A stretch of 64,000 bases of DNA from the NCBI RefSeq assembly GCF_900089495.1, contig NZ_LT605203.1:1-64000 (forward strand), given 5' to 3'. Shown here piece by piece: positions 51,837 through 61,681 of this stretch (its first letter is position 1; every line of letters begins with the position of its first letter). Origin of the DNA: Thiomonas sp. X19 (lineage in GTDB: Bacteria; Pseudomonadota; Gammaproteobacteria; Burkholderiales; Burkholderiaceae_C). The notes below the pieces were generated by a model. The model saw only the letters and a program-made list of their open reading frames with translations. It had not been told where the DNA came from and ran no database searches. Both the position numbers and the translations under genes were made by a program.

Positions 51837-54106
51837 TCAGCGCGGGTTGTGGGATGTGGGGACCGAGGACGGCGCGGTGCCGGCGCCGCCGTGCATGTCG
51901 ATGACGCGGCAATCGCCACACATTTTCAAGCGCTCGGCGGCAGCGCCGGCAAAGGCCGGATGACCGGCGAGCTTGACCAGCATCTGCTCGATGGCCTGCA
52001 CCGTGCCGAATGGTTTGCCGCAGCGCACGCAGCGCCAGGGCTGGGCCTGGCGCAGGGTGCGCGGCTCGCTGCGCTGCGGCCCCCATTGCAGCCGCGGTTC
52101 GAGGCGGATGGCGTCCTCCGGGCAGGTCTTGACGCACAGGCCGCACTGCACGCAGTTTTTCTCGACGAAGCGCAGTTGCGGAGTTTGCGGGTTGTCGAGC
52201 AGCGCGCCGGCGGGGCAGGCGCCAACGCAGCTCAGACACAGGGTGCAGCGCGCGGGGTCGACGTGAATGGCGCCGAGCGCAGCGCCCGCGCCATGCGGCA
52301 GGGCGATGGCCGCCTCGCCCCGCGCCACGGTTTGCAGCGGCGCATGGCGCAGCAGGTGGTCGAGCGCGAGGTCGAGCGTGGCGCGCTTTTGCGCCAGCGC
52401 GGCAAAGCCGGCCGCAGCCGTGGGCGCGGCGCCGGCCGGGCGCGGTGTGGCCAGCAGGGCGTCGAGTTCGGTCGCATCGGCCGTTTGCACCAGCGCCAGC
52501 CGGGTGCCGGTGTAGCCCATGCCATGCAGCAGGGTTTGGCCCAGGGCGAGTTGGGCGCGCAGGGCATCGAGGTAGGCCGGCGCCTCGCCGCCGGTGGACA
52601 GCACCAGGATTTCAGCCGCGCCCCAGGCTGCCGCCGCCAGCCACAGTTCAAGCCCGACCGAGGCGATATGCCACAACGCCACCGGCATGACATGTGCGGG
52701 CAAGCCTTGCAGCTCGCACCGGCTTGCCGCCAGGCGGCCGAGTTCGCCCAGCAGCTGCGCGTCCTGCTCCTGGCTGTGCAGCAGCGCGCCGGGCGCTTCA
52801 GCCCGGCGCGCTGCGCCGTGCCCAGCAGGGCGCGCAGGCGGGCGCCCAGATCGGTGGCGCGCGGCCAGGCATAGGTGAGCGCGCCGGATGGGCAAACCGT
52901 GGTGCAGGCGCCGCAGCCGACGCACAGATGCGGCTCGACCTCGATCTGGTTCAGGAAGGGTTTGGCGCCAGGGCTGCGCTGGCCGTGGGCGCGGGGTGGC
53001 TCCAGGCCTTGCGCCGGCTGAACGGATTGGGCCGGCGGTTGTGGCTGCTCGGCACGCAGGCGCGCGCGGCTGCTGATGGCCTGGGCCGAGCACACCTCGA
53101 CACAGGCGTTGCAGCCGAGCAGGCTGTTGCGGCTGTGGGCGCAGAGCTTGGCGTCGTACTGGAAGAAGCGCGGCTTTTCGAACTTGCCCTGGCGCTCGCG
53201 CAGTTCGGCCACGGCGCGCACCAGCGCCAGCGGGTCGGCGCCCGGAGCGTAGTAGCCCTGCGGCGGCTGGTGCAGGCGAACGGCGGGGACGGGTTGCAGG
53301 TCGAGGACGAGGTCGAAGGTTTCGACATGGCGCTGCGGCGCGCGGTCGAAGTCGATCGCGCCGATGCCGCCGCAGGCGCGCACGCAGTCGCGGTGCGAGG
53401 TGCAGCGCGACAGGTCGATCTGGTAGTCCAGCCCGATGGCGTCTTCCGGGCAGGCCCGCAGGCAGGCATTGCAGCGGGTGCAGAGGTCGAGGTCGATGGG
53501 GTTGGCGCTCTCCCAGCCCACCTCGAAAGCCCCGAGCCAGCCGCGCACGGCGATGACGCGGCCGGCATGCGCCAGCTGGTCGCGCTGCAAGGGCAAGGCT
53601 GCCGCTGCAGTCTTGCCCGCAGCGGCACCGGTGTCGAGCAGGGTGAGGGTGAGGGTGAGGGTGAGGCTGTCGGCCAGCAGGCCGCGGGCGAGCTGCAGCG
53701 AGGCGGCATCGCCCAGCACCAGGCAGCGGCCCTGGCTGGTGTACGTGGCGGTGGGCACCGGCTCGGGCTCGGGCAATGCGGCGGCAGCCAGCAGCGCGGC
53801 CATTTTGGGACCGGCAGCGGCGGCTTGCCGGCTCCAGCCGGCGGTCTCGCGAATGTTGACGAAGCGGATCGGACGCACATCGGACGGCGGCACGCCTTCG
53901 GTCTGGCCGGCGACTTCGGCGAACAGGCGCGACTCCTGGGTGCAGGCCACCAGCAGCGGCGCATCGTCCTGCGCGGCACGCTGGAACTGGGCCATCTCGC
54001 GTCGGCAGAGCTGGCTGTGCGGCGTCAGCTTCTCGCCAAGCGCGGCGGACAGCTCGGCAAAGTCCAGCGGCATGCTGTGGTTGCAATCGCAGACCAGGGT
54101 TTTCAT
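51837..54106 (-). pseudogene. Multi-[4Fe-4S] ferredoxin-type protein of the formate dehydrogenase accessory set, frameshifted
   Basis: From the ATG at 54106 the frame carries cysteine motifs CTRCNACLRACPEDAI, CTSHRDCVRACGG, LLGCNACVEVC and CVGCGACTTVCPSGAL. It then loses frame at about 52800-52830. The continuing frame, with CTLCLSCVGACPAGALL, CVQCGLCVKTCPEDAI and CVRCGKPF plus a late CGDC, ends at 51837. The restored protein would have about 755 residues. It is the large 4Fe-4S protein that goes with DUF3306, DUF3305 and TorD next to formate dehydrogenases; a role in electron transfer or cofactor assembly is inferred. Its start overlaps the DUF3306 stop (ATGA). Confidence 0.78.
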
Positions 54107-54807
54107 GTCTCGGGGGGCGCATCGGGTTGCGCCGGATGGATGGGCGTCGGATCAGCCGGCGTCATCGCAGCTGCCGGAGGGCTGTGCTGCGGAGCTTGGG
54201 AGGCCAGGGCAACGGTGCCAGGTTGGGATGCGGCAGGCTCGGCCGCATCGCCGGCCGCCGACGCGGTGGGTTGCGTCGGCCCGCCGGCCTCCACGGCGTC
54301 GGCCATCGGCGCATCAGGCTGGGCGAACAGGCCGGCGGCGGCACGCTGGCGCAGGCGCTCGAGCATGGCCGCCGGGATCGGGCTGGCGACGTTGTAGTCG
54401 TCGGTATAGGTGTTGAGCCCATCCATCACATTGAACTGGGGGGCTTGGAACATTTTGCGCAAGGCCGCGCGGCGCACGCCTTCGTCCACCCCGGCGGCGA
54501 CGAAGCGCCGCAGGTCGGCGCTGTGATCGAGCGCCCGCAACTCGTCCAGCGTGGGCGCGGGCGCGGCGGGTTGGATTGGTGCGGGTTCGCCAGGCTGGGG
54601 TTGGGGCGGCGGTACCGGCTCCGCTGCCCTTGCTGCAGCAGGGTCGAGCGCGCCGGGCGCCGCAGTGGCAGCGGATGCCGAAGCCGAAGCGGCGGCGGCT
54701 TGCCCGCCTTGCTGCGGCACGGCGTCCTTCGATTGCAGCTTGCGACGCGACCAGCGCGCGAGAAAGCCGCTGGCCGGCGCGTCGTCTTTCGGGGCAGGCG
54801 TGGTCAT
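54103..54807 (-). CDS. DUF3306 protein of the formate dehydrogenase cluster
   Basis: A 234-residue protein with the DUF3306 pattern: N-terminal GFLARWSRRKL, then LDHSADLRRFVAAGVDEGVRRAALRKMF and FNVMDGLNTYTDDYN. Regions rich in Ala and Pro separate and follow these. The family is almost always found beside formate dehydrogenases but has no assigned biochemical function. It overlaps the Fe-S gene by four bases and lies ten bases after DUF3305. Confidence 0.85.
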   Translation of the reverse strand: MTTPAPKDDAPASGFLARWSRRKLQSKDAVPQQGGQAAAASASASAATAAPGALDPAAARAAEPVPPPQPQPGEPAPIQPAAPAPTLDELRALDHSADLRRFVAAGVDEGVRRAALRKMFQAPQFNVMDGLNTYTDDYNVASPIPAAMLERLRQRAAAGLFAQPDAPMADAVEAGGPTQPTASAAGDAAEPAASQPGTVALASQAPQHSPPAAAMTPADPTPIHPAQPDAPPET

Positions 54808-54817
54808 GGCCCTGCGC

Positions 54818-55534
54818 TCACGGACAAGACGCCGGGGGCTCGTCCTGCGCGGATTGGGCCGGCGCCGCGCCAGGGTCGGTCGCGGATGCGGCATGGACGC
54901 GCGTGGCGTCGCGCTCCTGCGGGGTGAGGAAACTTTGCGGGCGGCGGCGCTTGCGCGGCTCGGGCTTGTAGTGCACGGTATTGAAGTCGGCCAGCCAGTT
55001 GGCCACTTCGCCCGGCAACGCTGCGATTTCAACCGTCTCGCCAGCGTCCATCCAGCGTGCGGCCTCGTTGTAGGAGAGCGTGACCGCCTGCACCACCGGC
55101 AGGCCGGCGGACAACTGGCGTGGATCGTCGCAATCAGGCTCGGCCGGGGCGCTCCACCAGACGAACCACGATGGGCTGGGCGAGGTGAGGTTGAGGTGGT
55201 AACCCTCGGCCTCGTCGCGGTGCAGTTGCACGCTGTGGCCGGGGTAGAGCCATTGCGATGCGGCCTCACTCCACGCCCGGCAGAGTGGGCTGGGCGATGG
55301 CGCCTGGGCCCCAAGCGCATCACCCGGGCTGTGACTTGCCTCAGCCGGCAGCACATCCAGCAGGCTCCAGCGCCAGCGCTGCCAGCGGTTGTGCTGGCGC
55401 TGGCGCTGGAGCAACACGCCTAGCTGCAACTGCGGCACCTTGGGCGCGGCCGCTGGCATCGCCGTGGCGCTCGGAATGGCGCCTGCATCAGCGACGGGCT
55501 TGGCGGCGGGCGGGGCCATGGGACGCGCGCTCAT
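54818..55534 (-). CDS. DUF3305 protein of the formate dehydrogenase cluster
   Basis: A 238-residue protein matching the DUF3305 pattern: NRWQRWRWSLLDVLP, VQLHRDEAEGYHLNLTSPSPSWFVWW, VTLSYNEAARWMDAGETV and YKPEPRKRRRPQSFL. The ATG at 55534 overlaps the FdhD stop (ATGA). The function is unknown; it accompanies DUF3306 and FdhD, so an accessory role in formate dehydrogenase maturation is inferred. Confidence 0.85.
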   Translation of the reverse strand: MSARPMAPPAAKPVADAGAIPSATAMPAAAPKVPQLQLGVLLQRQRQHNRWQRWRWSLLDVLPAEASHSPGDALGAQAPSPSPLCRAWSEAASQWLYPGHSVQLHRDEAEGYHLNLTSPSPSWFVWWSAPAEPDCDDPRQLSAGLPVVQAVTLSYNEAARWMDAGETVEIAALPGEVANWLADFNTVHYKPEPRKRRRPQSFLTPQERDATRVHAASATDPGAAPAQSAQDEPPASCP

Positions 55535-56490
55535 GCTCCCACCGCCGTGCTGACGACGGGTCGCAAGAGTGGCTCGGCGATGAAGCGCTCGAACCCGGTG
55601 TATTGCAGGAAATGGCGATTGGTGCAGCGCGCGAACAGGGCGATGCCGCGTTGCTGCGCAATGTCGTAGCCCATCTGCGTCACGCCCGAGCGCGACACCA
55701 GGATGGCCACGCCCATCAGCGCGCATTTGATGACCATCTCCGACGTGAGCCGTCCGGTGGTGTAGAACACCTTGCCGGTGCCTTCCACGCCGTGCAGCCA
55801 CATCCAGCCGGAGATGGCGTCCACCGCGTTGTGGCGGCCCACGTCCTCGGTGAACATCAGCAGCTCGTCGCCGGCGAACAAGGCGCAGCCATGCACCGAA
55901 CCGGCGGTCTTGTAGATGCTGTCGTGCCGGCGCATGGCGTCGAGCAGGGCGTAGAGTTCGCTCTGGCGGATGCGGGTGCGCGTGTCGATCTCGGTGGTGC
56001 CGACCTCGTGCATCAGATCGGCGTACACCGTGCCCTGGCCGCAGCCGGTGGTGACGACGCGTTTGGCCGAACTGCGCAGTGCCAGGTCGGCAATGCCGCC
56101 GCGGCTGGTGATGGAACAGGCTTCGACCTCCCAGTCCACCTGCACCGCGGCGATGTCGTCGATCGCGCGCACCAGGCGCTGGTTGCGCAAATAGCCCAGC
56201 GCCAGCAGCTCCGGCGCCGCGCCCACGGTCATGAGGGTGACCAGTTCGTGCTTGTCGAGGTAGAGCGTGAGCGGGCGCTCGGCAGGAATATGCACCTGCT
56301 GCGGCTCGCCATATTCGTTGCGCACGTCGACCGCGCGCGTCAAATCGACGCGGGCATCGCTGAGCAGGGGCGCGCGCGGCACCCGAGCCCGCGCCGGCAA
56401 AGCCGGGGCGGAAGTAGGTTGGGCGGAGTGTGTGTGCATGGGTGTTGCGGATGGGCCGGACAGGGATCGGGCCAGGAAGGGCTTCTGCAT
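55531..56490 (-). CDS. fdhD: Formate dehydrogenase sulfurtransferase FdhD
   Basis: A 319-residue FdhD protein that transfers sulfur to the Mo/W cofactor of formate dehydrogenases. Recognisable parts are LVTLMTVGAAPELLALGYLRNQRL, TTGCGQGTVYADL (one Cys where E. coli has CxxC), FTEDVGRHNAVDAISGWMW and TGRLTSEMVIKCALMGVAILVSRSG. The N-terminal 40 residues may be extra; Met at 56439 is an alternative start. It could serve both the soluble Fds enzyme and the lost membrane enzyme. Confidence 0.92.
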   Translation of the reverse strand: MQKPFLARSLSGPSATPMHTHSAQPTSAPALPARARVPRAPLLSDARVDLTRAVDVRNEYGEPQQVHIPAERPLTLYLDKHELVTLMTVGAAPELLALGYLRNQRLVRAIDDIAAVQVDWEVEACSITSRGGIADLALRSSAKRVVTTGCGQGTVYADLMHEVGTTEIDTRTRIRQSELYALLDAMRRHDSIYKTAGSVHGCALFAGDELLMFTEDVGRHNAVDAISGWMWLHGVEGTGKVFYTTGRLTSEMVIKCALMGVAILVSRSGVTQMGYDIAQQRGIALFARCTNRHFLQYTGFERFIAEPLLRPVVSTAVGA

Positions 56491-56601
56491 ACAGGACTGG
56501 CCGCGTTTGCATCAGCCCTCAGCCTACCCCCGTGCGAGCATGGTCGCACGGGGCCGGACCAATGTTGACGCGGGCAAGCGCCGCTGGCGACTGCGCGCCG
56601 G

Positions 56602-56919
56602 CTACTTCTTGTCGGCAGATGGCGCCGGCGCCGCTTCAGGAGGGGCATAGGCGAAAGGGCCGGGGTCGACGCAGGCTGGCGTCGCCACCGGCGGTTGGGT
56701 CGGCTCGCCCTGCTGCTTGGCATGCGCGTAATAGTCGGCAGCGACCTTGTTCTGAGCCTGGCAAAGCTGGTAGGCGGCGACCTTGTCGCCCCATTTTCCC
56801 TTCGCCGCGGCCTCTTCCGCCTTGGCCTTGGCTTCGGGGCTGGGTGGGGGCAGCTTGGCCCAGGCAGCGGCTCCGAGGCTCAGGGCACAACAAACGAGGA
56901 CGAGATGTGCGGGTTTCAT
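56602..56919 (-). CDS. Small exported protein of the formate dehydrogenase cluster
   Basis: A 105-residue protein with a clear signal peptide (MKPAHLVLVCCALSLGAAAWA) and a mature part containing EAKAKAEEAAAKGKWGDKVAAYQLCQAQNKVAADYY and a Pro/Ala-rich tail with two cysteines. GGAG lies six bases before the ATG. It follows the gamma-subunit remnant by nine bases. Similar small periplasmic proteins occur next to cytochrome b formate dehydrogenase subunits in Burkholderiales; the function is unknown. Confidence 0.75.
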   Translation of the reverse strand: MKPAHLVLVCCALSLGAAAWAKLPPPSPEAKAKAEEAAAKGKWGDKVAAYQLCQAQNKVAADYYAHAKQQGEPTQPPVATPACVDPGPFAYAPPEAAPAPSADKK

Positions 56920-56928
56920 GTGGGCTCC

Positions 56929-57662
56929 TCAAACTTTCGGCTTGGCCACGGCGATCGGCGCCTGCGCCTTGACACCGCTGCGCTGGGCGGGAATCTTGCC
57001 GGCCTTGATGTCGTCCAGCCACAGCGCATGGTGTTGCTTGGCCCAGGCTTCGTCGACATAGCCGGTGCGCATGCCATCGATCGCGCCTTCGGTGCCGATG
57101 GTGCCGATGTAGATGTGGCCAAAGGCCATGGCTATCAGCAAAATGGTGGCGCTGGCGTGGATGATTTCAGCCACCTGCATCGCGCCACGGGTGTAAGGAA
57201 AGTCGGGCACGAGCCTGTCCAGCACCAGCCCCGAGCCGACCGCGATCAAGCCGAGGGCCAGGACACCGAGCCAGAACCAGATTTTTTCGCCAGCGTTGAA
57301 GCGCGCCGCCGGCACCTCGGCGCCGCCGAACATGCCGCCGCCCTTGGCCAGCCAGGCAGGTCCTGCCGGTTTGGCAGGTTGTCGCGAATGAACATGAGCA
57401 GCACGATGACCAGGGCGATCCCGAACAGGGGACCGACAAAGTTGTGCAGGGTCTTGAGCGCGTAGCTGAGCCAACCGAACAGGCTGAGGCCGAGCACGGG
57501 GAGCAGGAAGAACTTGCCGAACATCATGACGATGCCCGACACCGCCAGGGTGATGAAGCTGTAGGCAAGCGCCCAATGCATGAAGCGCTCGAACGGGATG
57601 AAGCGCTCAATGTACGCGCCCGATGAGGGCCTTCCAAACAGAAAAACTTGTCGCGAACAGCC
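56929..57662 (-). pseudogene. Remnant of formate dehydrogenase gamma subunit (cytochrome b)
   Basis: Coding sequence begins without a start at about 57662 (in-frame stop at 57663-57665): QVFLFGRPSSGAYIERFIPFERFMHWALAYSF. It runs through SGIVMMFGKFFLLPVLGLSLFGWL and MFIRDNLPNRQDL, then shifts frame at about 57355-57370. It continues WLAKGGGMFGGAEVPAARFNAGEKIWFW and ends at 56929. The 5' third of a normal gene is missing, apparently replaced by the junction with the MHS transporter gene. The remaining helices with heme-ligand histidines identify it. No alpha or beta subunit genes are present. Confidence 0.8.
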
Positions 57663-57756
57663 CTATTCCAAGCAGGGGAGCGCGCCAAAAATGGCCCGTG
57701 CGAAGCGGGCCGTACTGCGAGGTTCATGCGAGTCTTGTGGCTTCTTTTCAGTGCTT

Positions 57757-59418
57757 TCAGTCGTGCGCGTAAATGTCGCGGTCCTTGGTCTCCGGCAGGA
57801 AGAACAGGCCGATGACGAAGGTTGCGCTGGCGACGATGATGGGATACCACAGGCCGTAGTAGATATTGCCGTTCTGCGCCACCAGGGCGAAGGCGATGGT
57901 GGGCAGCAGGCCGCCGAACCAGCCGTTGCCGATGTGATACGGCAAGCTCATCGAGGTGTAGCGGATGCGGGTGGGGAACAGCTCCACCAGGGCCGCAGCG
58001 ATGGGGCCGTAGACCATGGTGACGTAGATCACCAGCAGCACCAGGATGGCGGTGACCATGGGCTTGTTGATCTTCGCCGGGTCGGCCTTGGCCGGGTAGC
58101 CCGCTGCCTTGATGGCTGCGCCGATGTCCTTCTTCAGCGCCGTCTCTTTCTCCTTGAACTCAGGCCCGGGCATGCCCTTGCCGTTGAAGGTCGGGATGAC
58201 CTGGCTGCCCACCTGGATTTGCGCCACGCCCGTGCCGGCCACGTTGGTGTAGTTCACCGAAGAGGCTGCCAGCATCTGCTTGGCGATGTCGCACGAGCTG
58301 GTGAACTTGGCCGTGCCTGTGGGGTTGAACTGGAACGAGCACTCGGCCGGGTCGGCCACCAGGGTCACGGGAGTCCTGGCGAGGGCCTTGGCCAGGTCGG
58401 GGTTGGCGGCGTCGGTCAGCGCGTGGAACAGCGGGAAATAGGTCAGCGCAGCCAGCAGGCAACCGGCAAGAATGATGGGCTTGCGGCCGATCTTGTCCGA
58501 CAGCGAACCAAAGAGCAGGAAGAAAGGCGTGCCGATGAGCAAGGACAGGCCGATGAGCAGATTGGCGGTGATGCCATCCACCTTGAGGGTTTGCGTCAGG
58601 AAAAACAGCGCGTAGAACTGCCCCGCGTACCACACCACCGCCTGCCCGGCCACCAGGCCCAGCAAGGCGAGGATGACGTACTTGAGGTTGCCCCATTTGC
58701 CGAACGATTCGGTCAGCGGCGCCTTGGAGGTCTTGCCCTCTTGCTTCATGCGCACGAAGGCGGGCGACTCATTGAGCTTGAGGCGAATCCACACCGAGAT
58801 GACCAGCAGGAAAATGGACACGAGGAAAGGAATGCGCCAGCCCCAGTCGTTGAAAGCGTCCTCGCCCAGCGTGGTGCGCACACCGAGGATGACCAGCAGC
58901 GAGAGGAACAGCCCGAGCGTCGCCGTGGTCTGGATCCACGAGGTGTAGGCGCCGCGCTTGCCGCGCGGTGCATGCTCGGCCACATAGGTGGCGGCACCGC
59001 CGTACTCACCGCCCAGCGCCAGGCCCTGCAGCAGGCGCAGGGCGATGAGGATGACGGGAGCGGCCACGCCGATGGCGGCGTAGCTGGGCAACAGACCCAC
59101 GATGAAGGTGGACATGCCCATGATCAGGATGGTGATCAGGAAGGTGTACTTGCGCCCGATCATGTCGCCGAGCCGCCCGAACAGGAGTGCGCCGAAGGGC
59201 CGCACGATGAAGCCGGCGGCGAACGCCAGCAGGGCGAAGATGAAGGCCGATCCGGGGTCGAGGCCGGCGAAGAACTTCGTCGCGATGATGGCGGCCAGCG
59301 AACCGTAAAGATAAAAGTCGTACCACTCGAACACGGTGCCGAGCGACGAGGCGAAGATGACCTTGCGCTCCTCGCCGGACATCGGACGCGGTGCGGCGTC
59401 CAGGGTGATTGCAGCCAT
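57757..59418 (-). CDS. MHS-type MFS transporter (metabolite:H+ symporter)
   Basis: A 553-residue carrier with about 12 helices and family motifs ASSLGTVFEWYDFYLYG, RPFGALLFGRLGDMIGRKYTF and RLLQGLALGGEYGGAATYVAEHAP. A periplasmic-type loop of about 110 residues between helices 9 and 10 (FQFNPTGTAKFTSSCDIAKQM and onward) is longer than usual for MHS carriers but known in some. The ATG at 59418 has GGAG eight bases upstream. The substrate cannot be told; carboxylates are common. Confidence 0.88.
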   Translation of the reverse strand: MAAITLDAAPRPMSGEERKVIFASSLGTVFEWYDFYLYGSLAAIIATKFFAGLDPGSAFIFALLAFAAGFIVRPFGALLFGRLGDMIGRKYTFLITILIMGMSTFIVGLLPSYAAIGVAAPVILIALRLLQGLALGGEYGGAATYVAEHAPRGKRGAYTSWIQTTATLGLFLSLLVILGVRTTLGEDAFNDWGWRIPFLVSIFLLVISVWIRLKLNESPAFVRMKQEGKTSKAPLTESFGKWGNLKYVILALLGLVAGQAVVWYAGQFYALFFLTQTLKVDGITANLLIGLSLLIGTPFFLLFGSLSDKIGRKPIILAGCLLAALTYFPLFHALTDAANPDLAKALARTPVTLVADPAECSFQFNPTGTAKFTSSCDIAKQMLAASSVNYTNVAGTGVAQIQVGSQVIPTFNGKGMPGPEFKEKETALKKDIGAAIKAAGYPAKADPAKINKPMVTAILVLLVIYVTMVYGPIAAALVELFPTRIRYTSMSLPYHIGNGWFGGLLPTIAFALVAQNGNIYYGLWYPIIVASATFVIGLFFLPETKDRDIYAHD

Positions 59419-59728
59419 CGAACTGTCTCCTCGTTCTGTTGGCGTTCGTGCAAGACGCACGCATCGCATGGGTTTGGGGCGGCTCGCAGCCGGCCTCCAT
59501 TCGTAACACGACATGCGCTGATGTTACGAAGTGTGAGGATTGTTGAGGTGGCATCTGACCGCTTGCTGACAGCGAGGCGCCAAAAACATCCGGGGATTCC
59601 CGGAGTCAACCCGGGGTTCGACACGGCGCAAAGCCCTGCTCGCCGGAGTGCCGGGATGTTGCGCCGAGCCGGCGGACAGCCGCGCCATGGGGCGACGCTC
59701 GACTCCGCTCGCCAGCATCGAACCCGCG
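59419..59728. other. Upstream region of the MHS transporter
   Basis: A 310-bp gap between the transporter and the DUF1840 gene. It holds the inverted repeat at 59500-59530, and otherwise no gene or clear terminator. Confidence 0.5.
59500..59530. promoter_or_regulatory. Candidate operator of the MHS transporter
   Basis: A perfect 9-bp inverted repeat TTCGTAACA - 13 bp - TGTTACGAA, 82 bp before the transporter start. The symmetry and spacing suit a dimeric regulator, which is not encoded next to it. Confidence 0.5.
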
Positions 59729-60052
59729 TCAAACGCCCCAGACGATGGGCTTGTCAGCCTCGAGGCTGCGCTTGAGCAGTTGGATGAAGGGCCAGGCGCG
59801 CTGATGCAGCGTAATGGGCTGGGCGCCGCCGGGAGCGGTCGCTGCGGGCTCAGCCGCGGTAGCCGTGCTCGGGTCGGCCTGACCCTCCGCCGCCACGGCG
59901 GCTTCCAGCTTGGCGATGGCCTGCGCCATATCGCCAGGCTCGATGATGCCCTGCGGCCCGGCTGGTTTGCCGATGATGGCCAGGATGCGCTCGGCTGGCC
60001 CCTGGTTCATGAACAGATCGGAATCGGCTTGGGACTTGAATTTGTAGAGCAT
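59729..60052 (-). CDS. DUF1840 family protein
   Basis: A 107-residue protein with the DUF1840 pattern: MLYKFKSQADSDLFM, then ERILAIIGKPAGPQGIIEP and RAWPFIQLLKRSLEADKPIVWGV. The family is common in betaproteobacteria and has no known function. A low-complexity Ala/Thr linker of about 25 residues lies in the middle. It follows the cfa gene on the same strand. Confidence 0.85.
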   Translation of the reverse strand: MLYKFKSQADSDLFMNQGPAERILAIIGKPAGPQGIIEPGDMAQAIAKLEAAVAAEGQADPSTATAAEPAATAPGGAQPITLHQRAWPFIQLLKRSLEADKPIVWGV

Positions 60053-60134
60053 GATGGCTGGAATGGGAAGTGGACGGAAAACCCGTTGCCGGGGCGAGGT
60101 GCGGTGCGCCAGCAAACCGCCCCGGCGCCAACGC

Positions 60135-61496
60135 TCAAACCGTTTCGCGATTTTCCAGGCGCTGGGGACCGAGGGGTGTCTGTGTCTTTGGCTTGGCCTG
60201 GTTGGCAGCTTGCGTGTAAATGTACCCACGATTGAACGGATATTCACTTTGCGCCGCGCGCAGCGTGGTGGCGGGCTCCTGGCGGGTCTCCACCACGCCA
60301 TCGGGATGCGAGCCCAGCACCTGGAACAGCGAGATCCAGCCCTGCTCGAAGCCCATGGCCGAGCCGGCGAGGTACAGCCGGTAGGCACGCAGAATCTTCT
60401 CGGCATGCGTGCCCAGCGCCTGGCGGGCTTCGGCCTCGTGGGCCTCCAGGGCGTCGAGCCAGTGCCACAGGGTCTGGGCGTAGTGGGGGCGCAGGCATTC
60501 GGCGTCCAGCGGCTCCAGGCCACCGCGGGCCAGGGTGTCGAGCATGACGCTCACATGCACGAGCTGGCCGCCGGGGAAGATGTACTTCTCGATGAAGTCG
60601 CCCATGCCGCCGGCAAGCTGGGGGTTGTCGGTGCCGCCGGCGGTGATGCCGTGGTTCATCACCAGGCCGCCGGGCTTGAGCAGGCGGCGAATCTTGGCGA
60701 AGTACAGCGCCAGGCTGGGCCGGCCGACGTGTTCGCACATGCCCACCGAGGCCACTTTGTCGTAGGGCTGGGATTCATCGACGTCACGGTAGTCCTGCAG
60801 CAGCATCTTGACGCGCCCCTGCAGCCCCTTGTCTTCGATCAGGCGGTTGACGTAGGCGTACTGGTTCTTCGACAGGGTGATGCCGGTGGCCTGCACGCCG
60901 TAGTGCTCGGCGGCCCACAGCAGCAGGCCGCCCCAGCCGGCGCCGATGTCGATGAAGCGCTCGCCGGGCTTGAGCAGGAGCTTCTTGCAGATGTGGTCGA
61001 GCTTGGCTTCCTGGGCTGCAGCCAGGCTCATGCCGGGCTGGGCGAAGTAGGCGCAGGAGTAGACGCGCCGGGGGTCGAGCCACAGGGCGTAGAAATCGTC
61101 GCAGACGTCGTAGTGGCGCTGGATCTGGGCGGCGTCCTTGGCCCGGCTGTGGTGGCTGCGCTCCCACAGGCTGCGCTGCACGCGGCCGAGCAGGCGGGGC
61201 AGGAAGCTGGCGGACTCGCGGGTGGGGTCGGTGCCGAGCAGCGCGGGGGCGACGGCCATCAGGTCGCGCAGCCGGCCTTCGATCTCGAGACGGCCTTCGA
61301 CATAGTCCTCGGCCAGACGGCCGATGGCGCCTTGCGCCAGGTGCATGAGGGCGCGCATATCGCGCACCACCAGGCGCAGTCGGGGCTGCGCGGCACCAAT
61401 GCGCTGCCCCCCCGGAAGCTGCACGGAGCACGGCAGCGGCAGGTTGGCCAGGCGCTGCTCTGCCGGCTGCAACAGGAGACGGTGGGACCAGGACAT
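60135..61496 (-). CDS. cfa: Cyclopropane-fatty-acyl-phospholipid synthase family methyltransferase
   Basis: A 453-residue SAM-dependent enzyme. An N-terminal domain of about 120 residues is followed by the conserved AQIQRHYDVCDDFYALWLDPRRVYSCAYF, the SAM motif DIGAGWGGLLLWAAEHYGV, GITLSKNQ, SVGMCEHVG and FIEKYIFPGG. These enzymes methylenate unsaturated membrane lipids, often under acid or stationary-phase stress. The ATG at 61496 follows GGAGGAA. IS110 copy 2 lies about 150 bp upstream and may affect the promoter. Confidence 0.92.
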   Translation of the reverse strand: MSWSHRLLLQPAEQRLANLPLPCSVQLPGGQRIGAAQPRLRLVVRDMRALMHLAQGAIGRLAEDYVEGRLEIEGRLRDLMAVAPALLGTDPTRESASFLPRLLGRVQRSLWERSHHSRAKDAAQIQRHYDVCDDFYALWLDPRRVYSCAYFAQPGMSLAAAQEAKLDHICKKLLLKPGERFIDIGAGWGGLLLWAAEHYGVQATGITLSKNQYAYVNRLIEDKGLQGRVKMLLQDYRDVDESQPYDKVASVGMCEHVGRPSLALYFAKIRRLLKPGGLVMNHGITAGGTDNPQLAGGMGDFIEKYIFPGGQLVHVSVMLDTLARGGLEPLDAECLRPHYAQTLWHWLDALEAHEAEARQALGTHAEKILRAYRLYLAGSAMGFEQGWISLFQVLGSHPDGVVETRQEPATTLRAAQSEYPFNRGYIYTQAANQAKPKTQTPLGPQRLENRETV

Positions 61497-61681
61497 GACG
61501 CATTCCTCCAGGGACAGGTCGTGCGGCAACCCCGCACCGGCAGACTCGGCCCGTACTTGGCGGGCGCGATGCGTGTTTCGATTGTGCCGCATCTCTGGTG
61601 GCGCTGCAGCACACGTCGGCGGTGCGCGCCCGACGCGCCGGCAGCCCCCTCTCAAGAAACAAAATGGGTTGAAGGCCGGTT

